Positions 20,560-32,629 of a stretch of DNA of 64,000 nt are shown in pieces. The position numbers and the translations under genes are program-made. The DNA is taken from positions 28,820,262 to 28,884,261 of the forward strand of contig JAJEKV010000002.1 of assembly GCA_021234155.1 (NCBI GenBank), written 5' to 3'. This stretch comes from Isoetes taiwanensis. Taxonomy: Eukaryota; Streptophyta; Lycopodiopsida; Isoetales; Isoetaceae. The notes under the pieces are model-generated. The model saw only the letters and a list, made by a program, of their open reading frames with translations, did not search any database and had not been told where the DNA came from. Position 1 is the stretch's first letter, and every line of letters begins with the position of its first letter.

Positions 20560-23500
20560 ATGGCGCCTAGAGGATCTCGGGTCACCGAGGCGCGGTAGAG
20601 GTGGGCGACAGACCAAAGCACAAATCCCAAGCCCTGGAGGTGGCGAACAAGCGTAAAGTTTTGATCCAACAAGCGCCTCAGGTAATTGATCTGTTTTTGT
20701 TTTGTAATTGATTTCTGTGTCCTCTTTTATTGTTAGGTTTCTAGGATGTTTTTCAACCTGTGTATTTTTACGCGGTATGCGTGTCTCATGGTATTGTCTA
20801 CCTTTCATATTGTTTACGTGTGTCATTTCTAATTGCTTTTACTACCTTGTTTTGTGTGTTTTTGTTATAATCTTCTCCTTTACTCCGATATGTTTTTGTT
20901 GGAACAATTCTCCATTTTGTATAATGTAGACCGTGTAAGTCTTTACTTCTCAGATTCTCCAGTTCTTTTGACAAGTCTTTTTGTAGCCTAGTATGTCTCT
21001 TTAAAAAAGAGAAGTGTCTCAGGGTCCCTCTTAAGAACGCTGGCTTCGGCGTGATTTATAATTATGAGTGGTTTTGGTTGTCTCTCGCTACTTTCCCCGT
21101 GGTACAATTTATGTTTTGAATGCATATGCTTATGAAAAACGCGGCTTAGCGATTTCATTACTCACCACATGATTGTAACTTCAGGATCTTCTAAAAATGT
21201 GAAAGAAAAGCAAAGCTCGCAAGCAGGTCCGTGGACATCCGCACGTAAAAAAACCAAGAACGGATGAAGATGTATCATTTGTCGATTTGGCACACGCCAG
21301 GACCATTGACGATACGATTTAAATAATGAAGGCTCGTAGAGCCTCCATGTCCGTAAGAAGATCTACCAGAGGGCTCAATGGTATGTGGAGATCTTCAAGA
21401 CTAGCGGAAAGACAGATCTGATTTTCATGTCTAGAGTTAAGGAAACAGATCAAATGAAGAAACAAGGTATTCTCGATCACATGCGAAGAACAGGACGATT
21501 CTTACGTTCCAGATATTTTGAAGCCGGTCAGAAAAAAATAAAAAGTATTGAAGAAGTTAAATTATCGCAGTGCTAGTTCCTTTAAAAGAGACCGCCCTAA
21601 GAACGGATGAGGCCGCAGATAACCTCTTCAAATTTATCGGGTCGTGGTGATCTATTGACACCAAAAAAAATATGTGAAGGTCTCTCACCGTGAGAAGAGC
21701 AATCAAGACAAGGCCGTCAGCTGTCCGTACCTACAAGCTTTAAAAGAGAAGGAAGATGCAAGTTCTAGAGAGCAAAGGGAAACACCCGACGCTCTAGGCA
21801 TTACAGTGATATGACTAGTGATGATGACAAGGCGAGATGCTTAGAGGCCATGAGCAAACTCAAGAAATATGTCGACAAGTATCCACTTTGGCCTTAGCTT
21901 CACGAGATCCTATCCATGTCGACAGGCTTTTCGTGTCCATTTAAGGCTATGTTTGTCGCCAGAAGATTTGACAAGCAAGACGCTAATGGAAATAGTCGAC
22001 AAAGATGATAGAAAACCCCGTGATGTGCCAATGCCAAGCAGATGTGGTGCCTTTGATATGAAGACTAAGAAGGTGTTGATGTGGAATAAACTTGAAGATT
22101 TAACCGGCAACCTCGATATTCACTTCATGATAATAGATGGCCAGCATTCGCTGGAGGCTTGTAAGTTTTGATCACCAAGCACAAAAAAACGGAAATCGCT
22201 ATTCTATAGATCAGATTCAAATTAAATTGCCATTCCTCGCTGGCTCCACAATAACAAAGAAGAATTAGCTTAAATCAGCTTACTGAATGACATGGGAAAG
22301 ACATTCGCATAAAAAGGTATTTTATGTTCCACATAACGTTTAAATGGGCCAGCGCTGCGTTTAATCACGTGATGAGCAAGAACGCCCCCGCGCGACATTT
22401 CTTCATATGGCTGCGATTTTCTAAATACGTGATTAGCAAAACGCTACCGGGCGATTTTATGTTGTTATTTGTGTGACGGATGAGCAAGAAAACGCCGGGC
22501 GCGAATTCTTCATCATGAAGAAATCGCGCCAGCGCCGCTTTTGTAAATACGTGATTAACTAAAAACCGGGCGCTGCTTATATTGTTACTTACTTAATTGC
22601 TTATTTTTTTATCTAACGCCCATATTTTGCAGTCCAGTTATGGAGCGATTGCGGCGCGCCAGAACCAATGGATCGAATATGGAAAACCAATGCCGACCTC
22701 GCATAAGGGCAACCCAAGAGTGCCGAATTCAAATTACTAGAAAGGACACTTTGTGCCAAACCATAATACAGACAAGAACAAGGCCACTAGATCAAAGAAG
22801 AAAAAGGGAATGTACGCTGGGCACAGAAGAGCAAACGGTGCCAAAGGATGCCTGCAAGATTGTTTTTTCTTCTGACCAGGTATGGGAAAAGTGGAACGAA
22901 TTTTGGGACGCCAATTCGGAAAAGAAGTTGCCAGATTCGTATGGCAGGTTTCCTCCGCAAGATACGTCTATTTTTGATATAGGTATCGTAAATGAGAAAG
23001 GCACAAGGATTGATGATGCAGAATTAATCTGTTTCTAGATAGTTGCATCGAAAGGAAGTTATCTACAAGAAAACGTCTGCAAAGAAAGCACTTGACATCT
23101 TTCAAGATGCACGCGTGAATCGATAAAGAATATGAAAGTCCCGAAAAAAGTGTTGGTGAAGAACCGCAAAGGCTCTCGGGGAGACATGATGTTATCAGAG
23201 ATAGGCTTAATGCAAAAAGTACAACGATCTAATGATGACATTAAGAAATATGTATTTTGGTCAAAAGATTTTGTGAAGCTGACAAAGGCGAAGAATGTGG
23301 CAACTCTTAAGGGGATTCACACCAAAGTTGCGTCGACCTAAAAGAAAAAGTTGCTTTGGTGAAGAAGACGGCAGTAGATTCGCAGTCTCCTTTTTTCTAT
23401 AAGGTGTCCACTTGGTTATAAGTGTGCCATGCCGAGGTAGGTGAAGGGCCAACCGACATCACTCTATTTGTTCTTGATAGCCGTAAGTAACGAGATGGAC

Positions 23501-24200
23501 ACAGGATGATTCTGACACTTCTTCAACACATGCGTTGGTTTGACGATCGAGATGCATTATACTATCGATGGGGCGGTTGCCACTCCGACATTTCCTACGA
23601 TATGCACTAGCTGCTGCAAATGATGTCTAATGCATTAAAGTGATGAGGCAAAGAATGATAGATGAAAACAAAGATAGTGAGTTTAGTACCCGAAGTAAGA
23701 TCTCACACTTGCTGTAGATCCTTATGATAGCCATTATGGATGATAAAGAATATGAAAGACTCAAGGGGAAACCAAGGTGAGAGAAGATTTGCTTGGCATT
23801 GCTATCGGCTAGATGAACCCCTATTGAAGAATGTTTTTTATGTCGAATCCAATTCACGAAGACAAAGGGAAAGATTGCGGAGATGTGGATGTGGACCGGA
23901 CGAAGAGGAAGAGAAGAGGAAGAAGAAAATCGGTTCGACCTGCCCCTTAATTCACCAATCAAGTATGAAGCTACCGACCCGCGCATAAGGGGAGGCTGGA
24001 ATAAGTGCGGGTTTTCTTTGGCCCTTTCGAGTTTTCTGATTGAAGCCTTCTGCCGTTAGAGTCTAATACGTGTTGGGAGTTTCATTTGGAGGTTATGTGT
24101 TCGGGGCCCTCGAAGCTAGCTAGGAAATGCCAAAGTGTGGTCTCGATGGTCAAGCCAAAGGACTTCCTCGATTTTTTTTAGAAAGTGCTAGAGGTGGCAC
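20560..24200 (+). pseudogene. Multi-exon gene with DGQHS motif, heavily frameshifted
   Basis: Exon 1 (20560-20681) starts MAPRGSRVTE and, after a frameshift, reads KSQALEVANKRKVLIQQAPQ before a GTAATT donor. Exon 2 (21185-22160) includes YFEAGQKKIKSIEEV and ends with CGAFDMKTKKVLMWNKLEDL and FMIIDGQHSLEA before GTAAGT. Exon 3 starts after TTTTGCAG at 22633 and includes WEKWNEFWDANSEKKLPDS. Farther on come SPFFYKVSTWL, then DDRDALYYRWGGCHSDISYDM (about 23540-23610) and a GGYVFGALEAS stretch near 24090. IIDGQHS resembles the GxHR-type motif of ParB/sulfiredoxin-fold proteins. I have seen such chains in unnamed plant and protist proteins but cannot name the family. More than ten frame changes or stops show decay or poor base calling. 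Function is unknown. Confidence 0.45.
22325..22590. repeat. Intron minisatellite, units of about 55-70 bp
   Basis: About four units inside the intron between 22161 and 22632. Each carries a TAAATACGTGATTAGCAA-like segment followed by CGCCGGGCGC or GCGCCAGCGC. The first unit has the palindrome ATCACGTGAT near 22358, and CGCGCCAGCGCC lies at 22525-22536. Confidence 0.6.
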
Positions 24201-24699
24201 CTAGGGGTCCGCTTAGGTAGTGCAAAAATAAAGCTTCCAGCTCTAAGTCAGCTTACGGGCAGATCGGCTGCAGGCCGGAAGAAATGAGAAAGCATATAGA
24301 GGGGCATAAAGAAGAATATCGACAATACAACGAGCAACTATGCGGCCGGGCGTGCCTATCCTTCAATCACATTGGAAAATCCGGCGAGAAGTGGATGGAG
24401 TAGCATAAGCCGAAAGAAGACAAAATCCTAGATGTCTGATGGATTTGGGCCTTTCGAGTCGAGTTAGCATAAAGTAATGAAGTATCAACCATAGTTCAAA
24501 CACTAAAGTGATGTGGGTGACATACAGCGAGACCGAAGAATGACGAGGAAATAAGCTCATCATTGCGGATGTTGAGCGGGGAACGAGGTATGTTATTCAA
24601 ACGAAATGAAAATGCGTGAAGCGTTTCAATTCTTCAAAGCGAAATTGAAAATGGCGCGGTAGCGTTCAAATTAACGAAATTGAAAATCAGCGCCAGCGA

Positions 24700-25350
24700 T
24701 TTCAATTCTTTCCTTGTCTCACAAGTGTGTGCTTTATTATTGGACCTAATCGGTTTCCTCAAAATTAAATTATTCGATTTGAATGGAGTGCTCGCAAGAA
24801 AAGAACACCTAAAGCACAATTTCCTTTATCATGGTATGCACATAAACCATTTTGAGACATATCTGAGAAATGGGTATATCGCGGCCCGTGTATCACGAAG
24901 GAGATGTTAGACCAAGCTTTCTTTTTATTTAAGTTGTGCAATTTGGTAAATTCGATGGAGAATAGAAATATCACGGGGAAGTTTTGAGAATTTCACGAGT
25001 TACATAGAGATTGGGTATTGTTTGGGATCGAGCAAATGTAAGTCATTCAATAACCCAAAGTCCCTCACAATTAAAAAATATTTGTGGAAATGCTTGGCGA
25101 CATGATGGATGACTTGGTTCGAGGAGAAGGAAGACATCATTATAGTTGATGATGGCCTTGAAGTGTTACTTCAATCGATCCGCGATCACTAAATCCACCA
25201 TCCTATCATCACGAGGATTTTGAAAAAGATGACTTCTGCTTGAACGTAATCTTACCCGCAGAAATAACTCTGAGGAAAAAGGTCGAAGAGATACAAACAC
25301 TATACCGCAACTTAATGCGGACCGAGTGTGAGGGGACCTAGAAGATCGTT
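24700..25350 (+). pseudogene. FCP1/HAD-like phosphatase domain, broken
   Basis: The frame at 24680-24910 contains KLFDLNGVLARKEHLK, matching the DxDx(T/V)-type motif I of FCP1-like HAD phosphatases, with Asn in place of the second Asp, as in some plant paralogues. After frame changes the region reads NPKSLTIKKYLWK, then EDIIIVDDGLEVLL (25134-25175), which fits the VDD motif near the end of the fold. HEDFEKDDFCLNVILP and KKVEEIQTLYRNL follow. The HAD fold normally hydrolyses phosphoesters. The Asn substitution makes activity doubtful. It lies just after the DGQHS gene and on the same strand, so it may be its C-terminal part. Confidence 0.5.
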
Positions 25351-26212
25351 CTAGAAAGGAACTTTTGATATATATATATATGTATCACAGGGAAATACAC
25401 TTTCAAAAAGTTTGAATATAGAAATATACTTTACACCAAACTCTTTGAATATATATTGTGTTCTTATATGGCATTATTGGTTACATTATGCGATATTGTT
25501 CTTTATATTCGTGTATGGTTTTGCTATACTTGCAATAATTTGTATGTATATACGTCAATAATTTAGGTGTCTATAAATCGTATGCATGAAATTGGCAAAC
25601 CATCGGCCGACTGTATTACAGCACATTATTATGGCACATTCTATTACACCCGGATGAACCCACGCGGAGACCTCTGCGGTCTTGTGAGCTAGAAATAGAA
25701 CCGGGGCGGCTTGATGTGGTTGCTATGAATCCCGTCCTTCTATCTGATCCCTTTGATGTTGTAATCCATCTTATATGGAATCGAGCATGGTTTTGTTCAT
25801 GATCCGAAAGGATCTCGGCACCGCCTGCGGCTGTCGTGATGATTGGATTAGTTTTTAAAGTTTATATTTCCCACTATAATCCCGTTATTTGCTGGGAATA
25901 AAATCCGCCAGCGATTTGACCCTTGAAAATCTACGTGCAGCAACGCTAGCTGTTATTTATTCGTAAACACTACAGAGTTTCAATGTTTGAATTTAGTTGT
26001 AAATTAGGTGATTGTACGAATTAATAAGCAATTTCCTACTTTTATATTGCCAACATTCTTTCATAATATGGGTCATTTGGACCGAATATTTGGATGCCCT
26101 TGCATTTCAACATAAAATGCATCTTCCTAGCCGAAAATGAACTCGGTGCAAAGTGTGGTTAATTCAATATAATGGTCAATAAATAAAGAAAACATAGAGC
26201 GATTTTTGGAAT
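25351..26212. other. AT-rich region, right part of the inverted-repeat block
   Basis: No supported coding sequence. It holds a short TATATATATATATG run near 25369 and CGCCAGCGATTT at 25906-25917, the last member of the motif family confined to this block. Confidence 0.45.
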
Positions 26213-26244
26213 AGACATAATCCCAATTTAATTGAATGATGGTT
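26213..26244 (-). repeat. Right 32-bp inverted repeat
   Basis: Perfect inverse of 14192-14223. About 160 bp to its right the poly-T end of a second LINE begins. Confidence 0.85.
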
Positions 26245-26404
26245 TTGCTCCGCAAAGCCAGTGATCCATTTGTTTCTTCGCCGGTGAGGCGATTCTCATC
26301 AGTCTCTTTCTTGTTGTGTTTTCTTGTTTTCTCTTTACGTTTATGCGCATCGCGGTATTTGTAGTCTTCTCTTTTTATCAATCAAATGTCTTTCTAGTTA
26401 TCCC

Positions 26405-29400
26405 TTTTTTTTTTTTTTGAGGCAAGGTTGTTTTATATTTCATTTAATAAAATACATCATGAAAAGGATGCCGGTACCCGGACTTATAGCTTCCATTAGC
26501 ACGGGGCACATAAGCCTCCACATTAGAGGCAGAGACGTTGAGCAGGACGAGCAAAGGCTTTGCCGATGTTACCACCGGGGGTGCCATTGAGGATGAATGT
26601 CATGCCCTCGGATCGCCCGGCGTTTACCCACTTATCAAAAGAAGCGGTATGTTCGATTACTAGTGCATGCCGTTACATAAGTTATTGAATCTGGCGTCGA
26701 TTAGGTTTGTTGGGGTTATACCTCGGGGAGTTATGGATGCATGGACTTCGATTCGTCTTCGGAGTTGATTATTGGTATCCTACACCTCCTACACAATTAT
26801 GCAGTATGCCCCGTGGACTATTCACTTTGCTAAGGTTTTCCCTCGAAAACCGCCGGAGGCCGGGGGTTTTTAATCACAGCCGATGTAAACTGCTTTGCTC
26901 TCTTTGTTTGGGTCCATAAAGCCACGATCGGTCTAGTGGGCGCTAAAACTATTTTAGTCTATTCTATTCTTGATCCATGGGGATCTCCCTGAATCAGGCT
27001 GTCACCTGTACCTAGAGTACTAGTGTATAACATAATAAGAATAAGTCTACTGATCTTATAATGATCAGTCTTAATCCAAAATTTTAGGGCCATTAAGAGA
27101 AAAAGCCAAATTGTTGTTTGAAAATTGAAGCAATTGACAAATCAAGAAACATCTACTAGATCCTGGATAGTAAGATCCTCCACCTTTGAGTTTCGAGAGA
27201 TCTGACGACATCAGTTCTTTGCCTTTGAGAAATCGTGTAATCCATCAACAACATGACACGAGCTTCTCGTTTCAGCTACCATTTGTAAAAGAGATTAAGG
27301 AAAATCTGCTTCAGTCCATTAAATCTCCTTACATTTGGCTAGCCATGGCATGGATCATTTCAAATAGTCTCATTGGAACCCCGGCAATTTCTCTTCGATG
27401 AGCTGGTGTCATCAAAGTCCGGTTAAAGCGATGATAAAAGCTGGAAACAAACCATTAAACTTCCCAATCCTATCCCAAGCTTTATCATATTTCTTCCCTT
27501 TGAGAAGCTTGTGAGCCATGGCAGTAATTGCCAAGATATCCAAGAGTGCTCTTTTAAGAGAGATAATGTTTGGTTTCCTGCCTTTCATGACCATCTCATT
27601 TCTGTGTTTCCATATGACCCATAGACACAGATTTCTAGTGGTTAAGATTATCCCGTTATTATTGTTTAGGAACTCCAATGGAACGCGATCCTTTGGTTTG
27701 GTTGTGATGTCCGGACCAAAATCCTCCAACCGGGCAAGGAATACGCATGATGAGAGCTTTCGCTTTTGATACATCTAAGAATGACATCATCAAAATTTAG
27801 TTATCATATTTATATCGGCGGCTTGTTGTATGTGAGCTTTGATGTAGGACCAGCCATCACGAAAATTTTAATTTCTTGGCTTCATAACCTTTTCAACTGC
27901 TATGGCATGTTTGGCCAAGGCTATCCTGCAACCCCAAAGTTTGCTTGCCTTGGAATCGAGGGTATCGAGGAGAAAGAGCATTATAAATGTCCTTGACCAT
28001 GGATTTTTCTTTGTTCTTTAAAAGCGTCCACTTGTTTGATTATTTGCTAGGTCTCCAAACATCTTCACCATGCACTGTCACTCTGCGGTGGAATTTTTCC
28101 TATCAAATTTGGACCAGCCGTCTTGACACCTTGCTTTGCCTCCCAAGACATCCGGCCTTCTTTGTCGGTGGTCTTCAATCTTTTGTAGGCTAGCATTGAA
28201 CCATTGCATATATTTAAAGGGTGAGTGAGGGCGGTGATCGTGCAGTTACGATTAAAGCCAAAGATGGATGCCAAAAGAAATGGATCTCCTTACATCTAGC
28301 ATCCAACTCAGGAGGCTTAAAACAAAGGAGAGCTTGATTCCAGGCTTGTAATAGTCTTCGTGGAGAATGAATCAAATTTAGGGTGTCTGGAAGAAATGGG
28401 TTAGGCGATATTTAAGGGTGTGACTCCCACGGGATAAGACTGGTACAGGTAATGGACCGGTTTAATCTTTGGAGAAGAACGTGACTATGGTGCCCTCCAT
28501 ACCATTTTCCCTGCCAAAGCTTGAGCTTGAAGGAAAAGGTCTTTACATCCAAGCCCTCCTTTGAATTTTGGTTTGACTACATCAGCCCATGCAACTTTAT
28601 GAGGACCTTGCCAGATGAATCCCCTTATAACACTCTCAATGCTATTATATGATGCTCGATCTGCAACTATAGCTGAAGAGAAATATGCATGTAGCTGCAG
28701 TGCGGAGGTTGCCACTTCTCACTTGCCGAGTAGAAGAGGAAGAAGGTGAGAGCATAAGGTTTTCTTAGTCTGTTCATCAAGGCTCCCAGACCCATGTAAG
28801 GTCTTGTTTAAGGCCGAGGGAGACCAAGAAGTTTGGTGGCCTTATTCTTTCAATCCTTTTTTATACCCAATATAATACTTGTTTTAGTCCTTTATCAATT
28901 ACAATGGAGCATTTGTCTTTGAATCCTTAGAATTTGAATTTTTCGGTGCTATCACAGATGGAATGCAGTTTTGTAACCATTTATGCGTAATTAGGAGCGG
29001 ATATGGTGCCAGTGGAATGTGTCTAACTCCCTTCTACATTCAAATAGCGGTAGAATTACCATTGATAATTATTCTTTGATGAAGCGATGGCGTTATCCTG
29101 TTGGTTATAGATATTGTCTAAGAATTCCAAATGACTCATGGCTTTCTTTAGGAAATCCCAATTGATAATATCATAGCCTCTTCTGAAATCTAACTTCAAA
29201 AGCATACACTTCTACCCAGATAACTTGTTACAATGTAAGCCTTCACTTGCCCCAATGAAATTGTCTAAAATATTCCTGTTAGGAAGAAATGGCAGACTGA
29301 CAAGGGCTTATTATATCTTGGAGGATAGGTTTTAACCTGTTGGCCAAAATTTTAGCAATAGTTTTGTATGCGACATTGGGGTCAAAGTGATAGGTCTCCA

Positions 29401-31000
29401 GTCTCCAAAAGTAACATGGTTTTCAACTTTAGGAACAAGGGATATCTGACCTGCATTAATTGTTGGGCTCATGAAATTAGCTTTCCAAACCTCTTGGAAG
29501 AAATTGACTAAATCCTCTTTCATAATATTCCAAAATTCACAAATTAAAACTTCGGGTTGGAGATCCATCAGAATTTAAACTTTCTCGGAATCCATAGATT
29601 TAATGGTGTCCTGTATCTCCTTCTCTTGAGGAACATCGAATTTCCTTCTCATTGAAATTAATCACTTTTTAGAGTGCATCAAAGCTATATCTGCTATCAC
29701 ATGCGATTTAGGCAAAGAGATCTGCATATGCATCTAAAAAAGAATGCTTCCATATCCTCTTGTTTTTGTCAAAGGTCTTCGATTGCTTGTTTTAACTTTA
29801 GCAATCCCATTATTTAGTAACTTGCTTTCTTAGCGAATCTGAAGAAGAAAGCATAGCTGCTTTTGTCCATTTCATTAATATATAGCACCTACTCTTTCTT
29901 TGCTTCAAGGTTCTGGCTTCATTCTCCTCAATAATTTTGACCCTTCTTTCGGATCCTCTTCACGAGCTTGTAATTCAGTTATCTTTGTCCTTGAACAGAT
30001 TCTTCTCTAATCTTTACACGTGCTATATACCTCCTATTTTTCTTTTCTTTTGGTGCATTCCACTTCTTTCCCAGTTTTTGATCCATCCTTTGACCAGCTT
30101 CATTTTATCAAGAACAATTGGATTGAAGCTGTTTTCTCTACCTTATCGCGAGAAGGAATTATAATATTCTTTGAATTAAGTCTGGAAGGTCTTATTCTTC
30201 GAAATTTCGATATTGAATTTAAATGGCACATTGGCACCTCCCTTCCTTCCTGCATTGGATTTGCAATATCTGTGGGAAATGGTCGAGAGATGGAATTCGA
30301 TTATCACTCGTGATTGTCACATTATCAGTGATTGAGCGATGCGAGTCTTTATATAAAATCTATCCAATAGGCAGAAGACTCTGTCAGCCCCTTTCCTTTG
30401 TTGACCCGAGGGAATAAATATTAAAGAGGAGGGAGGAATATAACATAAGTCTAAGATTAAAGATTCAGTGGATCTTTCACTTCTAAACATGTTAACTTCT
30501 TCCCAAGTTTTTGTTCCCATGCAGGAGTGTTGTTAAAATCACCAGCTATTATAATATTCACAAAGTTCTTGAGCTAACCATTGCCATTTTATACCCATTG
30601 TTTCTCTCTTTACTTGAGGTTAGGTGGAGGCATACGTGACCCGCGACCAAAGGTTCACCATCAACCCTCCAAAGAAACTGGACCATCTTCCTTTGGAGTG
30701 GCAAAGGAATCTAGTTTTTAAAACCCTACCACATTGTACATATACCCCTTTGGTGCCATCGGTGACAGTCTACAGCTTCGCATTTGAAATACTTGACTTT
30801 TGATCAAGTAGCTCAAAGATTGGCAATCTATGTTTCTTGAACAAGAATAATATCATCTTTATATCTCTAAGGGCAATTATAGCTCTTTTCCTCTTGAGGC
30901 CCCTTAATTTCCCATGTTCGGGTATACACTTCATTGAAATTTTGGGTATGTTTTTCCCTGCTTCGAACTCTCAAGTTTAGGCATGCATGGAAAAACTTTC
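26405..31000 (-). mobile_element. Second L1-type LINE, decayed
   Basis: A minus-strand LINE whose T14 run (26405-26418) is the poly-A tail. Its 3' end (CCTCAAAA) matches the LINE at 10.09 kb, and a GACAGGTGA-like 3' UTR motif is shared (rc near 27000). Protein pieces of ORF2 run in order from about 30934 to 27412. The 5' end is not defined; a copia-type gag/pol relic on the same strand begins within about 200 bp of the endonuclease start, so the LINE probably inserted next to or into it. Confidence 0.75.
27412..30934 (-). pseudogene. LINE ORF2 relic: endonuclease, RT, C-terminal region
   Basis: Recognisable pieces on the minus strand: an endonuclease start at about 30934 (GLKRKRAIIALRDIK); QQRKGADRVFCLLDRFY near 30350-30410, matching the first LINE's KGQDRVYCLLDRFY; RT start FGDWRPITLTP (about 29390); LLKLDFRRGYDIINWDFL (motif A, about 29150-29200); GGLGCKDLFLQAQALAGKMVWRA (28490-28560); and a C-terminal VIWKHRNEMVMKGRKPN (27590-27640). 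Motif C was not found. Many frameshifts and stops separate the pieces, so it is non-functional. It is the same lineage as the first LINE but an older copy. Confidence 0.75.
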
Positions 31001-31149
31001 TTCTACTTTGGTGGTAGCAGAATTATAGAAGACTTCTTTATTCGGTGTCCGAGGGAAGCGGAGAGTCCTCCTCTTCTATGTTGCTAAATCTCGGTTCCTC
31101 GGTGCGCAGAGTATCATCTAAGTTTGCTTACCAATTAAAGTATTGCTTC

Positions 31150-32620
31150 ACATCTTGGAAAACTGGTATTTACTTTGAATTTACGAAATCTCGAACCATC
31201 TTCAGAATGGGCAATATGTCCCAATTGTAAGTGCCATTGATAAACTATCATTGGGAATTAATTGGTCATTTGCATTGGCCAGTATTGAGGCATTAGAAGC
31301 GGAAATCTATAGAGACTTCCTTCATGTATGCCTTGAGCAAGGTTTGCATCCATTGGGACCCTTGGGGTTGGCATCGGTGAAGTGCCAAATTAATACTTTT
31401 AAAAGCGTCATAAATCTTATGGCCGAGAGCAAGTTCTTGAGGTCAAATGGAATACATATAATACTAGCATGTATTGTTTAGTCGATCCATCGGGCATTTG
31501 CACGAAACTTTGCCTTATCCTTGATCACGGAAGGGACTATCATCTTTTAAGAGAGCGAGTCACGCTAGCGGCATCTTCATTATGTATTAAATGAATCACA
31601 TTGTGAAATCGCTATGAAGCGGTGCATGCTGAATCCCACAAAACCAGCAGCTAGAATGGTTAGTCCGAGGAGAACGCATGAAACTGTGAGATACCTGCCT
31701 TTTTGATGATCATTGATGATCACGTTTGCCTTATTCACGGCTCTTTTTGCAAATTCGTGCTTAACAATCTTTGGTGAGAATGGTTTGGTTTTGCCACAAT
31801 AATTGCATGCTAGTTTGCGATTCATGGGCTTCTTGTTGGAAGCCTTTGCTTGCATCATCTTTGTTGAATGGTTGATTATTGAAGGGCCGAACCGGATGCA
31901 TTGAATTGGGTCGAAAATTGAGCTTTATCTCCATAGGTTTGACCCTTATTTGGCGAAAATTATAAAGCAACAACCCCATCGCCTAAAGTATTCAATGACT
32001 TTCTTACCTGGATTTCTTCTTGAAGAAGCATAATATTAGAGAGCCTGACGTGATAGATCACATTGCTTAAGCACCTATAGATTATATAAAGTATCGCCAG
32101 TAGGCAGAAGCTTCCTGGGTCGTAGCGCATGGAATCTTAGTTGGAGAATATTATGATGAGTTGCTCAAAGTGTTTTTGGAATTTATTGATGGAATTGGTA
32201 TGCTGATTTTTCCACCATTTTGGAGATTTATAAAATGCGTTTTCTTAGAAAAGTTGAACATCTTGTGGTTTCCTTAATGCAACTGAGATGTTCTAGAAAG
32301 CTTCTCTAGACATTTTAGGCGCTCTTTGACATGAGTCACCGGTATCCTTGATTGAGGAGTATGATAGCGTGAGAGTGCTCTACAATCTGAGCCTCCCATT
32401 GGCCTCCTCTTAGACGGTGGTTGTGCCGAACCATCAACTATTTGCCATAAATCTTTTTCTAGAAGTAGCATCTTCATTTTAAGTTTAGGTGATGGAAACC
32501 AACACCATCGAGATCTTTCTATAGAGGCGATGTGTGTTTCGGTTAAAGTAGAAACCATAATTATGATTTGATTATAAAAATCAATCGGGAGGGGTAAGAA
32601 AAGTCGAGGAGAATTCCTAC
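31150..32620 (-). pseudogene. Ty1/copia gag and start of pol, relic
   Basis: The minus strand reads a gag-like LKMKMLLLEKDLWQIVDGSA (about 32490-32430), the usual copia gag start after an FHH/W segment. It then gives RKLACNYCGK with a TKDC tail in the next frame, which looks like a broken CCHC zinc knuckle (about 31800-31755). Farther along, QWHLQLGHIAHSEDGSRF (about 31245-31190) matches the GAG-pre-integrase WHxRLGH motif. No protease, integrase core, RT or LTR was found, and the second LINE begins just beyond. Frames change several times. These are remains of a copia element truncated or interrupted by the LINE. Confidence 0.6.
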
Positions 32621-32629
32621 TGACCTCAA

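Larger units (their letters stand above)
14192..26244. mobile_element. Candidate 12-kb transposon bounded by 32-bp inverted repeats
   Basis: Perfect 32-bp inverted repeats lie at 14192-14223 and 26213-26244, both reading AACCATCATTCAATTAAATT inward. Between them are a transposase-like relic (-, DUF7869 type) and one or two long broken multi-exon genes (+), reading away from a repeat-rich centre at 17.6-18.9 kb. A GCGCCAGCG-type motif recurs only inside this interval. No clear target-site duplication was found next to the repeats, so they may be subterminal, or the block may be composite. The inverted repeats are directly seen; that the block is one mobile unit is inference. Confidence 0.5.
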
